This document shows positions 18,407-26,026 of a stretch of DNA of 64,000 nucleotides, one piece after another. This DNA comes from Coriobacteriia bacterium (lineage in GTDB: Bacteria; Actinomycetota; Coriobacteriia; Coriobacteriales; Eggerthellaceae): the NCBI GenBank assembly GCA_030530215.1, contig JAUMVJ010000001.1, forward strand, positions 1 through 64,000, given 5' to 3'. Positions within the stretch are counted from its first letter, which is position 1. Each line of letters begins with the position of its first letter. Under the pieces are notes generated by a model. That model was not told the origin of the DNA. It saw nothing but the letters and a program-made list of their open reading frames with translations, and did not search any database. A program made the position numbers and the translations under genes.

Positions 18407-18430
18407 GGGCCGGGGCGCAAACCCCGGCCC
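18407..18430 (-). terminator. Strong intrinsic terminator of the CoA-transferase gene
   Basis: A perfect 9-bp G+C stem (GGGCCGGGG / CCCCGGCCC) is followed on the minus strand by TTTTGCGTTTTTT, 86 bp beyond the CoA-transferase stop. The rest of 18189-18515 shows no gene. Confidence 0.88.
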
Positions 18431-18515
18431 TAGAAGCCTTTGCGTTATGAAAGGCGCCAGCCGCAGCCCCGCACAAACAGCTACGCCGCCCGTGCGAACC
18501 ACGCGCTACGCGAAA

Positions 18516-19760
18516 CTACCAGCGAGTCTGCAAGGTTGCCAGATCAACTGGGCCCTCAACGTCGCCCGACGCCATAGCGGCAGCAATCTGCTCGTCGGTG
18601 TAGCCCAAGGACTTCATAACTTCCTCGGTGGCAGAGCCGGCCTTGCCCGTGGGCTTGTAGCCGGGATCGGCAGGCTCGGACTCGAACTGGCAAGGAGGCG
18701 TTGCAACCCAGCGACCACCAGCGGGGTAATCCACCTTCACCAAGTAGTCGTTGTCCAGGACGTTTTGATCTTCGTAGATATCGAGCGGGGTCTGGCACAG
18801 CTCGCAAGGAATGCCGTTTTCCTTGAAAATCTTCAGAGCCTCGGCGGCGGTCATCTTGCTCAGAGCGTCATCCATGATGCCAACGACCTCGGGGTTCAAG
18901 CCGGCCTCGTTCATCTTCACACAATTGACCAGGCGAGGCTCGTCCACCATATCCTCACGGCCGACAAGCTTCATGATCTTATTGTAATCGCGATCGTACT
19001 CGGGGTCGCACATCGCGATAACCTTGCCGTCACCGCAGGTGTAGACGTTGTTGAAGGGGCAGATGACCTCCAGGCGGCTCTTGGGGTAAGGATTGCCGTA
19101 CTGAGCGGAAATCATACCGACCATCAGGGCATACAGAGCCGCATGCTGCAGAGCGCAGGTGACGTACTCACCCTCGCCGGACTGCTGACGGCCAAGAAGC
19201 GCAGCCAGAACGCCGGCAGCCAGGAACATGGAAGCCTGCATGTCGCCGTAGCCGTTGGTGGGGATCATAGGAGAATCGCCGCGGTTGACGGTGGTGCCGT
19301 AAACGCCGCCGCGCGCCATGTAGCAGGTGACGTCGAAACCGGGATCGTCCTTCTCGGCGCCCTTCTTGCCGTAGCCAAGGCCATGGCCCATGACGAGCTT
19401 AGGATACTTGGCGTGCAGGGTTTCCCAATCAAGGCCCATCTTCTTCAGGGACTTGGTACGCGTGTTGGTGATGAAGACATCGGCCTCGGCCAAGAGCTTA
19501 TCCATGACCTCGGCACCAACGGGGCTCTTGAGGTTAAGGGTGACGAAGCGCTTGTTGAGGTTGACCATGTCGAAGGCGAGATTTTCTTCGTCCGACATGG
19601 GCATATTGAACACAGCTGCCTGGGTAACGCGGCAAGGGTCGCCCTTAGAGGCCTCGACCTTGATGACATCGGCGCCCCAATCGGCCAGCACGCGACCGGT
19701 TGCCGGCGTTGCCATGTAGGTGGTCAGATCAACTACCTTGATGCCCTTTAGTGGTTTCAT
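18516..19760 (-). CDS. CaiB/BaiF (family III) CoA-transferase
   Basis: Family III enzymes move CoA between carboxylic acids without a ping-pong free-acid intermediate. The 414-aa protein starts MKPLKGIKVVDLTTYMATPATGRVLADWGADVIKVE, the classic N-terminus. NLNKRFVTLNLK and the active-site Asp in NGYGDMQASM (about residue 173) are present. It most resembles 2-hydroxyacyl-CoA transferases of amino-acid-fermenting anaerobes (HadA/FldA type), an impression that needs an alignment. No dehydratase, acyl-CoA dehydrogenase or bile-acid gene is adjacent, so the substrate is open. It is monocistronic: own promoter region with a palindrome, own terminator. Confidence 0.9.
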   Translation of the reverse strand: MKPLKGIKVVDLTTYMATPATGRVLADWGADVIKVEASKGDPCRVTQAAVFNMPMSDEENLAFDMVNLNKRFVTLNLKSPVGAEVMDKLLAEADVFITNTRTKSLKKMGLDWETLHAKYPKLVMGHGLGYGKKGAEKDDPGFDVTCYMARGGVYGTTVNRGDSPMIPTNGYGDMQASMFLAAGVLAALLGRQQSGEGEYVTCALQHAALYALMVGMISAQYGNPYPKSRLEVICPFNNVYTCGDGKVIAMCDPEYDRDYNKIMKLVGREDMVDEPRLVNCVKMNEAGLNPEVVGIMDDALSKMTAAEALKIFKENGIPCELCQTPLDIYEDQNVLDNDYLVKVDYPAGGRWVATPPCQFESEPADPGYKPTGKAGSATEEVMKSLGYTDEQIAAAMASGDVEGPVDLATLQTRW

Positions 19761-19857
19761 TTTTTCTCCTCCCCTCTCCGAGCTGTTCGGCCTTGCTTCC
19801 CCTCGAAGCTAAGCTCTAAAGCTTGGAACACATGCCCGGAGATACATGTACGTGCTC

Positions 19858-19892
19858 ATTATAGAAGGATTCAGAACACGTTCATATGAACG
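19858..19892 (-). promoter_or_regulatory. CoA-transferase promoter with a palindromic operator
   Basis: On the minus strand a consensus -10 TATAAT occupies 19858-19863. The 14-bp perfect palindrome CGTTCATATGAACG (19879-19892) sits where the -35 should be (about 19881-19886), and no good -35 hexamer is otherwise visible. This layout suits a dimeric regulator bound over the -35 region. Confidence 0.6.
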
Positions 19893-19970
19893 ATTCGGGG
19901 AGTATGTCTAATTTTTAAACCCTAAAGTACCTGGTAATTTGCATTAAACGAGGGAATCCGACGCGCGAAC

Positions 19971-20510
19971 CTACTTGCGGTCGCGCAGAGCCTTCAACTT
20001 GGCCAGGGTATCCTCGTCGATACGCTCGGCGACGGTCGCGCGGCGCTTGGTGCTTACCTGGCTGTCGAGCTCTGCCTCGTAATGAAGATCGTCGATTTCG
20101 AAACTAAAGCCGTCCGCGCTCATGCGATCGACGCCACCGCCAAAGACCGTGTCTTGGATGTCGGCATCGCTTGTGACAACCATAACCTCAAGACCTTTTT
20201 CGGCAGCATCGTGAGCGGTACGCTCAATGACATGGTCGGCCGACTGTCCTGCGGGCGAGAACACGACCTTCACGCCACCGATCTGCTGAGTCTTACCAGC
20301 GTCACTTGGGTTGGCGGCAGCGTCGAAGACGATGATCGCCTTGTACTCGTGCCCGGCGTAGGCGGCAACGTCGCTGATGAGCTTTTCACGCACCATGTTC
20401 AAAGGCACGTGCTCGTAATCGGGCAACCTGCGCATATGTGCATAGCGCGCGCCGCTGCGCAGCACGTTGTAACCGTCAACGATAAGGAGTTTTCTGCGCT
20501 TGCGAGCCAC
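19971..20510 (-). CDS. NYN-domain (YacP/Rae1-like) endoribonuclease
   Basis: A 179-aa PIN-like NYN protein. KLLIVDGYNVL at the N-terminus, VFDAAANPSD and VTSDADIQD near residue 115 supply the acidic metal-binding residues of the family. In Bacillus the homologue YacP (Rae1) cleaves mRNA within translating ribosomes. The GTG start abuts the rlmB stop directly (TAAGTG), so the two are translationally coupled. The rlmB-yacP pairing matches the Firmicutes order cysS-mrnC-rlmB-yacP, although cysS and mrnC are not present here. Confidence 0.87.
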   Translation of the reverse strand: MARKRRKLLIVDGYNVLRSGARYAHMRRLPDYEHVPLNMVREKLISDVAAYAGHEYKAIIVFDAAANPSDAGKTQQIGGVKVVFSPAGQSADHVIERTAHDAAEKGLEVMVVTSDADIQDTVFGGGVDRMSADGFSFEIDDLHYEAELDSQVSTKRRATVAERIDEDTLAKLKALRDRK

Positions 20511-21269
20511 TTAGTTGCGCCCCTTAGTGCATTGGCGCATCCACTCGTACATGCAAGCCGTTGCTGCCTGGGCAACGTTGAGCGAACCGATGGAACCCGC
20601 TTGCGGAAGGCCTACCAGAAAGTCGCAACGCTCCTGGGTCAAACGAGCAAGACCTTCGCCTTCCGAACCCATGACCAGGGCAATCTTACCTGCCATGTTG
20701 GAATCCCAGATGGAGTCGGCCGCCTTCTCGCTGGCACCGGCTACCCAGAAGTCGTTTTCCTTAAGCTCGTCGATAGTCTGAGGAATGCCCGCCACACGCG
20801 CCACGGGGATATGAGCGATTGCACCAGCGGAGCTTTTATAGGTTGCAGCAGTAACACGCACCGAACGATTGGCGGGAATCAGGATGCCCGAAGCGCCCAC
20901 GACCTCGGCAGAACGAGCGATGGCACCCAAGTTGCCCGCATCGGTGATGTGGTCGAGCACCACGATGAGCGCGCAACCGTCGTTTGCCTCGGCGCGCTTT
21001 TTGGCAGCAATGAAAATTTCTTTAGCAGAGCTGTACTGGAAGGATTCCGTCTCGAGCATGATGCCCTGGTGCGAGCCACGCTCGGAACGCTTATCGAGCT
21101 CGGCACGAGAAACCTGCTTCACCGAGATGCCCATCTTGTGAGCGCGGCGGGTGATCTCGTTAACCACCTTGTCCTTACGCAAGCCCTCGGCGACGTACAT
21201 GCGACGCACGGGGACTCCGTTGCGCAAAGCCTCGTTGACAGGACGCTTTCCTTCGATAAATTCGACCAT
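20511..21269 (-). CDS. rlmB: 23S rRNA (guanosine(2251)-2'-O)-methyltransferase RlmB (TrmH family)
   Basis: A SPOUT-class 2'-O-methyltransferase of 252 aa. The N-terminal substrate-binding domain starts MVEFIEGKRPVNEAL, the RlmB signature, so I use the ATG at 21269 (AAGGG upstream); 36 further residues upstream look non-coding. SPOUT motifs are LDHITDAGNLGAIARSAEVVGA, ALVMGSEGEGLARLTQERCD and VGLPQAGSIGSLNVAQAATACMYEW. The enzyme should methylate G2251 in the ribosomal P-loop. It is upstream of and coupled to yacP. Confidence 0.93.
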   Translation of the reverse strand: MVEFIEGKRPVNEALRNGVPVRRMYVAEGLRKDKVVNEITRRAHKMGISVKQVSRAELDKRSERGSHQGIMLETESFQYSSAKEIFIAAKKRAEANDGCALIVVLDHITDAGNLGAIARSAEVVGASGILIPANRSVRVTAATYKSSAGAIAHIPVARVAGIPQTIDELKENDFWVAGASEKAADSIWDSNMAGKIALVMGSEGEGLARLTQERCDFLVGLPQAGSIGSLNVAQAATACMYEWMRQCTKGRN

Positions 21270-21457
21270 TTCGAACCCTTCTAAACACAATGAAGCGCAC
21301 CTATGCGCAATGAATGTAAAACAAAAAAACAAGGCTGCTACAGGCCTTGCAGCAGCGCTGGAAACAAAGTGTATCACTGCGGCGCTGGCCTACGCGATCG
21401 GCTGATTAAGCGATTATCCCATGCGGCACATATGTTTGAAACAGCGCGCGTCTTGTG

Positions 21458-21486
21458 TTCGCTTAACGCCATAAATACGCTATAAT
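21458..21486 (+). promoter_or_regulatory. Promoter of tRNA-Gln
   Basis: TATAAT at 21481-21486 is preceded by a weaker -35, TTCGCT (21458-21463), with a 17-bp spacer. It points to the tRNA 85 bp downstream. The 301-bp gap between rlmB and the tRNA contains no other feature. Confidence 0.6.
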
Positions 21487-21570
21487 TCACAAGCACTGCA
21501 TTCCAGCCGCGCAACCAAGGGCTTCTGCGCAAAACAGAGGCAACACCTGGCGCGACGGATGTGCGCATGC

Positions 21571-21644
21571 TGGCCCATCGTCCAATGGCAGGACCCTGGT
21601 TTTTGGTACCAGTTATGTAGGTTCGAATCCTGCTGGGCCAGCCA
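21571..21644 (+). tRNA. tRNA-Gln (anticodon UUG)
   Basis: The acceptor arms TGGCCCA and TGGGCCA pair, and the 3' GCCA is encoded. The anticodon stem CTGGT/ACCAG encloses the loop TTTTGGT, placing TTG at the anticodon. The T-arm contains GGTTCGAATCC. Total length is 74 nt. It is monocistronic, with its own promoter and terminator. Confidence 0.97.
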
Positions 21645-21654
21645 GTTTGAAAAG

Positions 21655-21687
21655 AAGAGCCGCAACCGTGAAGGTTGCGGCTCTTTT
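21655..21687 (+). terminator. Intrinsic terminator of tRNA-Gln
   Basis: A 13-bp perfect stem (AAGAGCCGCAACC / GGTTGCGGCTCTT) with a 5-nt loop starts 10 bp after the tRNA and ends in TTTT. Confidence 0.93.
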
Positions 21688-21830
21688 CGTTATCTAAGAA
21701 TAGGGGCCGGGGCAATCGAACAAGCAGGTCTTGAACCATGCTCGCCATGAAAGCCCGCCTGAACGCAAGCCCGGCTTTCGCAAATGCGAAGAAGCTCGGT
21801 GGTCGACTTTGGTTACGAGCCTATGCAGGC

Positions 21831-22085
21831 CTACTTCATAAAACCGAAGAGGCCCTTCTTCTCGTAAGGCTCGATGGCGAAGTCGGTAAGCTTGTAGCCA
21901 GTGGGCTTGAGGGCCATCATGGCCTGCCCGCGGTCGATGCTCTCCTCGGAAATGATGACTACGCTGCCATCGGTATGGGAGGCAGTAACCTTTTTGACGT
22001 TAAAGCTGTTGCGGATGGCGTCGCACACGTGAGCCTCGCAATGGCCGCACATCATCCCTTCAACTCCCAGGGTGATTTTGTACAT
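21831..22085 (-). CDS. Heavy-metal-associated (HMA) domain protein
   Basis: An 84-aa ferredoxin-fold HMA protein with the metal-binding motif MMCGHC near residues 11-16 (CxxC), followed by EAHVCDAIR. Such proteins are usually Cu(I) chaperones or the sensor domains of metal ATPases. The ATG at 22085 is preceded by an excellent AGGAGG. The C-terminus (GYKLTDFAIEPYEKKGLFGFMK) is a short basic extension. It is the last gene of the metal-related block that follows feoB, but lies 244 bp after the previous gene, so it may have its own promoter. Metal specificity cannot be read from the sequence. Confidence 0.88.
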   Translation of the reverse strand: MYKITLGVEGMMCGHCEAHVCDAIRNSFNVKKVTASHTDGSVVIISEESIDRGQAMMALKPTGYKLTDFAIEPYEKKGLFGFMK

Positions 22086-22215
22086 GGTTCCTCCTAAAGG
22101 ATTTTCAATTGCGCTAAGCCGATGATAAGCCTTAACGCGTGTTTGCAGGCGACAAGCGCGCAATGCCGATAAAAGCGACTTGATATAGCGACTTTGCCCC
22201 GCCGGCGTAAAGTCT

Positions 22216-22313
22216 CAAACGAAGCAAAGCCGGGCATTGGCAAGCACCCCGCACGCACGCTCGTACAACAAGCTTCGTTTGCGCGCCCGCTCGTATAACC
22301 GACGTTTGCGCCC
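22216..22313. repeat. Compound repeat between the HMA and Cys-rich Feo genes
   Basis: A 10-bp perfect inverted repeat (CAAACGAAGC at 22216-22225, GCTTCGTTTG at 22272-22281) overlaps an imperfect tandem duplication. Unit 1 (22258-22287) and unit 2 (22288-22313) both begin CGCTCGTA and contain GTTTGCGC. No gene overlaps it. It could be a transcript-end structure for the Feo genes. Confidence 0.6.
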
Positions 22314-22329
22314 TTTGCCTGCAGAGCAG

Positions 22330-22578
22330 CTACTTGCGCTGTTCTTCCTCGGCCTTTTGAACGGCTTTTTCCAAAGCGTCCACGTCGATGGAGCAACTGG
22401 GACACTCGGTTTTGCCCGAGGCCGACCCCGAGCAGCCGGAACAACCTGCGCAGGAGCCGCCGCCATTCTTGCGCTTCTTTATTTCTGAGCGCACGATGAG
22501 TACGCACACAGCCAGAATAACCAGCGCAACAGCCACAGTGGATGGCGTGGTACCCAAGCTCTCGAAGAAGGCGTCCAT
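22330..22578 (-). CDS. FeoB-associated Cys-rich membrane protein
   Basis: An 82-aa protein with one N-terminal membrane segment (about residues 14-30, STVAVALVILAVCVLIV), a basic stop-transfer (SEIKKRKNGG), then a Cys cluster CAGCSGCSG...CPSC (about 43-62) and a charged helical tail. Small proteins of this layout are common directly after feoB in Firmicutes and Actinobacteria and are thought to assist ferrous iron transport, perhaps filling the role of FeoC. It follows feoB by 94 bp and has AAGGAAGG before the ATG. Iron or Fe-S binding by the Cys cluster is an inference. Confidence 0.85.
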   Translation of the reverse strand: MDAFFESLGTTPSTVAVALVILAVCVLIVRSEIKKRKNGGGSCAGCSGCSGSASGKTECPSCSIDVDALEKAVQKAEEEQRK

Positions 22579-22672
22579 AAGACCTTCCTTTCAACATAAA
22601 ACCTAACGGGGCGGCCGGAATCTTGTCCAGCCGCCCCATCATTTCAAATCAGCTCAGCCAACAGCAGAGATA

Positions 22673-25120
22673 CTACTTGGTTTCGCTTTCGATCTGAGCC
22701 TTAACCGCATTCTGCGCCTTGACGCCCTTGTACTTGTTGGGGCGGAAGAGCAGATACAGGAAGCCGATGAAGGTCACAGCCGCAAGTACGGTCCAGATGC
22801 TCAAAGGAGCCTCGCCCGTAACCAGGCCGCCGAAGTTGAAGACCCAGAGAGCGATGAGCCATGCGACGCCCATCTGATAGCCAACCTGAGCCCAGAACCA
22901 CTTCTTGGAGTTATGCTCGCGAGCAGCTGCGGTAAGGGCAGCGAAGCAAGGAACACAGATAAGGTTGAAGGCCATGAAGGCGTATGCGGTAACGGGGCCG
23001 TAGGTGTTGGCGAAGTTGGAGTACCAGTTGCCCGTATCGCCCGCGTAAAGGATACCCAGGGTTGCAACGATGTCTTCCTTTGCAGCCAGGCCGGAGAGCG
23101 ATGCGGCAGCTGCCTGCCAGTCGCCGAAGCCCACGGGAATGAAGATCCAGGCGAAGGCGGAACCGATGCCGGCCAAGAGCGAGAAGCTCGTGTCGGAAAC
23201 AGCGCAGAAAGTGCCGTCCTCGAAGCCGTAGGTGGAAAGGAACCAGATGACGATGCATGCCAGAAGCAGGATCGTGCAAGCCTTCTTGATGAACGCCCAT
23301 GCGCGCTCCCACATGCTGCGGAGAACGCCGCCCACGGTGGGCAGGTGGTATGCCGGCAGCTCCATGACGAAGGGTGCGGCCTCGCCCGCGAAGGGCTTGG
23401 TCTTCTTCAGGATGATGCCGGAGCACAGAACGGTGGCAATGCCCAGGAAGTAGGCACTCGGAGCAACCCACCAGGCGCCGCCGTAGATTGCGCCGGCGAA
23501 CAAGGCGATAACGGGAAGCTTAGCGCCGCAGGGAATGAAGGTGACCGTCATGATGGTCATGTGACGGTCGGCCAGGTTCTCGATGGTACGAGATGCCATG
23601 ATGCCGGGGACGCCGCAGCCGGAGCCGATAAGCAGCGGGATGAAGGACTTACCCGACAGGCCGAAGCGACGGAAGATGCGGTCGAGCACGAAGGCAACGC
23701 GAGCAAGGTAGCCGCAGGATTCCAGGATGGCCAGCAAGATGAAGAGGATCATCATCTGCGGGACGAAGCCCAGAACTGCGCCGACGCCGGCGACGATGCC
23801 GTCCATGATGAGCGCGTATACCCAACTCTCGGTGTCGAAGTTAATCGAAGCGAAGAAGTCGTCAAGCAAGGCAGGAATGCCTGGGATCCAGATGCCGTAA
23901 TCGGAAGGATCGGGGCCGGCCTCGCCATACTCCTCGGCATTCTCACCGTAGGACTCAACCACGGCCAGCGCCTCATCGTAGGCATCTTGATCGACTGTTA
24001 CGAATTCGTCTTCGCCAGTCTCGTCGTCGTAGGAGTCGTAGCTTCCACCGACGCCAGCATCCAGAACGGTAACGGCATCGGAGTACTCGTCGTTGACTTC
24101 ATCGAAGGCAGCCTGGGCGCCATCAACCTGAACGATCGGGGAAGGATCGAGGAACCATCCGTCGCCGAAGACGCCGTCGTTGGCCCAGTCGGTAGCCACG
24201 GTACCGACCGTGGAAACGGAGATGTAGTACACCAAGAACATGACCACCACGAAGATGGGCAGGCCCAGGATACGGCTGGTAACCACGCGGTCGATCTTGT
24301 CGGAGGTGGTCAGCTGACCCTTGCTCTTAACCTTGAGGGCGCCTTCGACGATGCCCTCGATACGATCGTAACGACCGCAGGTGATCAAGCTCTCGGAGTC
24401 GTCGTCGGCCGCGTCCTCGGCTGCGGTGATGATCTTCTCGACGGCCGCCTTGGCGGAGTCGGTGAGGCCGAGTGCGTCGATGATCTTCTCATCACGCTCG
24501 AAGAGCTTGATGCTGTACCAACGACGCTGATCAGCTGCGATGGAGGAAGGCAGCTGCTCGGCAATCTCGGTCAGAGCCTTCTCGACGCCGTCCTCGAAGG
24601 TGGTGGGGACGATCGTGTCGGCGCTACCGTGAGCCAAGGTCGCATCGACCAAGCCCTGAATGCCCTCGTTCTTAAGAGCGGAAATCTCAACGACGGGCAT
24701 TCCCAGACGCTCGGACAAGGCGTCAACGTTGATCTCGTCGCCGCGCTTCTTAACCTCGTCCATCATGTTGATGGCAACCACCATAGGCACGCCCAGCTCG
24801 GCGAGCTGAGTGGTGAGGTAGAGGTTACGCTCGAGGTTGGTGCCATCGATAATGTTAATGATGGCCTCGGGCTTTTCGTCCAAGATGTAGGTACGAGTAA
24901 CAACTTCCTCCAGGGTGTAGGGAGAAAGCGAGTAAATGCCAGGAAGGTCGGTGATAACCACTTCATCCTTGGCACCGAAGGAAGACTTGAGTTTGCCCTC
25001 CTTCTTCTCAACCGTAACTCCGGGCCAGTTGCCAACGTACTGGTTGGCGCCCGTGAGCAGGTTGAACAGAGTCGTCTTGCCGGCGTTGGGGTTACCCGCA
25101 AGAGCAATACGCGTTGCCAC
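22673..25120 (-). CDS. feoB: Ferrous iron transporter FeoB
   Basis: Fe(II) importer with an N-terminal G-protein domain. The G motifs are GNPNAGKTT (9-17), GVTVEKKEG (34-42), DLPG (58-61) and NMMD (118-121). Basic helical spacer sequence reaches about residue 275 and the first membrane helix is at about 284-303. Gate motifs include LIGSGCGVPGIMASRT (with the conserved Cys) and FIPCGAKLPVI. At 815 aa it is longer than most, because residues about 311-430 form an acidic, Asp/Glu/Tyr-rich extracytosolic loop not usual in FeoB. The GTG start has AAGGAG 8 bp upstream. It is probably transcribed separately from feoA (terminator at 25230). Confidence 0.96.
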   Translation of the reverse strand: MATRIALAGNPNAGKTTLFNLLTGANQYVGNWPGVTVEKKEGKLKSSFGAKDEVVITDLPGIYSLSPYTLEEVVTRTYILDEKPEAIINIIDGTNLERNLYLTTQLAELGVPMVVAINMMDEVKKRGDEINVDALSERLGMPVVEISALKNEGIQGLVDATLAHGSADTIVPTTFEDGVEKALTEIAEQLPSSIAADQRRWYSIKLFERDEKIIDALGLTDSAKAAVEKIITAAEDAADDDSESLITCGRYDRIEGIVEGALKVKSKGQLTTSDKIDRVVTSRILGLPIFVVVMFLVYYISVSTVGTVATDWANDGVFGDGWFLDPSPIVQVDGAQAAFDEVNDEYSDAVTVLDAGVGGSYDSYDDETGEDEFVTVDQDAYDEALAVVESYGENAEEYGEAGPDPSDYGIWIPGIPALLDDFFASINFDTESWVYALIMDGIVAGVGAVLGFVPQMMILFILLAILESCGYLARVAFVLDRIFRRFGLSGKSFIPLLIGSGCGVPGIMASRTIENLADRHMTIMTVTFIPCGAKLPVIALFAGAIYGGAWWVAPSAYFLGIATVLCSGIILKKTKPFAGEAAPFVMELPAYHLPTVGGVLRSMWERAWAFIKKACTILLLACIVIWFLSTYGFEDGTFCAVSDTSFSLLAGIGSAFAWIFIPVGFGDWQAAAASLSGLAAKEDIVATLGILYAGDTGNWYSNFANTYGPVTAYAFMAFNLICVPCFAALTAAAREHNSKKWFWAQVGYQMGVAWLIALWVFNFGGLVTGEAPLSIWTVLAAVTFIGFLYLLFRPNKYKGVKAQNAVKAQIESETK

Positions 25121-25181
25121 TATCGCGCTCCTTCGTGTTCGTTGCCGGAAAATCCGGTGCTCAACCTTCCGCAGCCGAGGG

Positions 25182-25195
25182 TTAACCTTGGCTAA
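25182..25195. promoter_or_regulatory. Candidate iron-regulator box upstream of feoB
   Basis: TTAACCTTGGCTAA is an imperfect inverted repeat (TTARCC-TT-GGYTAA) about 62 bp before the feoB start, with further CTAAC/GTTAG copies to 25212. The form recalls DtxR/IdeR-type sites (TTAGG...CCTAA). The core GTTAACCTT recurs upstream of feoA. Confidence 0.4.
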
Positions 25196-25229
25196 CGGTT
25201 AGTCGCAGCTAACTTACATACTTAAAAAG

Positions 25230-25246
25230 AGCGGCCGAATGCCGCT
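25230..25246 (-). terminator. Intrinsic terminator between feoA and feoB
   Basis: The 6-bp stem AGCGGC/GCCGCT with a 5-nt loop is followed on the minus strand by CTTTTTAAG. It lies 86 bp after the feoA stop, implying that feoB has its own promoter within 25121-25229. Confidence 0.65.
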
Positions 25247-25331
25247 GCGAAGTTCGCCCTCCAACCTGCATTGGGAAAATGCCCAACTCAGAGGAAGAAC
25301 TCCAGAATCGCCGTTTAGCGAAGCTGAGATT

Positions 25332-25553
25332 CTACTCAACCTCGATCATGTCGGCGTCTTCCTTTCGCAAGGAAAGCTCGAAACCTCGAACGGTGACCTC
25401 GATTGGATCACCCAGAGGTGCAACCTTGCGCACGTAAACCTGGGCGCCACGCGTGATGCCCATGTCCATGATGCGTCGCTTGGTTGCGCCTTGACCGTGC
25501 AGCTTGACCACTTTCACGGTGTCGCCGATGGCGACCTGCTTCAAAGTCTTCAC
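25332..25553 (-). CDS. feoA: FeoA family protein
   Basis: A 73-aa SH3-like FeoA protein, a partner of FeoB in ferrous iron uptake. Family marks are the N-terminal AIGDTVKVVKL, KRRIMDMGITRGAQVYVRKVAPLGDPIEVTVRGFELSLRKEDADMIEVE. The last part is the most diagnostic, with a DPIEV strand and LSLRKEDA. I prefer the GTG at 25553 (SD AAAGGA 7 bp upstream) to a TTG one codon earlier. It sits 26 bp behind a second FeoA-type gene, and a terminator follows it before feoB. Confidence 0.92.
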   Translation of the reverse strand: MKTLKQVAIGDTVKVVKLHGQGATKRRIMDMGITRGAQVYVRKVAPLGDPIEVTVRGFELSLRKEDADMIEVE

Positions 25554-25579
25554 CAAATAGTCCTTTCGACCTACATCGA

Positions 25580-25789
25580 TTACACGAGGACTTTATTTGC
25601 CACGTCCAGGCCGATAGCGATACGCGATTCCTTGACGTTGATGATGAGCCCGCTTTCGTTGCGGGACACCACGCGCACCTCGGTACCGGGCACCAAACCC
25701 AAGCCCTCCAGAAAGCGATGAATTTCGGAGCGGCCGTTGATTCGCTTAACGATGTAGCGCTCCCCTATCGTTCCCATGGTGAGTGGCAT
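25580..25789 (-). CDS. FeoA family protein, first copy
   Basis: A 69-aa FeoA/SH3-like protein (MPLTMGTIGERYIVKRI...HRFLEGLGLVPGTEVRVVSRNESGLIINVKESRIAIGLDVANKVLV). It keeps the FLEGLGLVPG turn that corresponds to MDMGI..G in the second copy. The ATG at 25789 has AAGGAGG 6 bp upstream; an in-frame extension of 10 residues is not supported. Two tandem FeoA proteins before FeoB are common in anaerobes and may form a complex on the FeoB cytosolic side. A 74-bp relic of the same gene lies upstream at 26027-26100. Confidence 0.9.
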   Translation of the reverse strand: MPLTMGTIGERYIVKRINGRSEIHRFLEGLGLVPGTEVRVVSRNESGLIINVKESRIAIGLDVANKVLV

Positions 25790-25881
25790 GAAAGCCTCCT
25801 TTTCCGATTCCCAGCGCAAGCGTCCCTGAGCTGAGGCCCTTGGGCAGGCGTCCCTACCTAGAGCTAATCTTAAAGTTAATT

Positions 25882-25890
25882 AAGGTTAAC
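25882..25890. promoter_or_regulatory. Candidate iron-regulator element upstream of the feoA pair
   Basis: The minus strand reads GTTAACCTT here, the same nine bases as at 25181-25189 upstream of feoB. It is embedded in AT-rich sequence just before a -10-like TAAGAT (minus strand, 25867-25872). Two operons of one pathway sharing an element in this position suggests a common regulator. Confidence 0.4.
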
Positions 25891-26026
25891 AAGTGATTAA
25901 GAAAAAAGCCATACCTCCAAGTAAGAAAATTAGCAGCGGCAAACTTTTTTCGCTAGGAAAGAGGTGCGCAGGCTTTACGCTGAGGCGATTTGAGGAGGCT
26001 TTGACGAACGGCAGGGCGACACAACA

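Noticed and set aside
18318..19751. A 477-codon plus-strand frame opposite the CoA-transferase
   Set aside because: It is antisense to a clear enzyme and begins inside the terminator region of that gene.
22913..25195. A 760-codon open frame on the plus strand opposite feoB
   Set aside because: It mirrors feoB codon by codon, has no start signal or recognisable domain, and is the usual antisense shadow of a G+C-rich gene.
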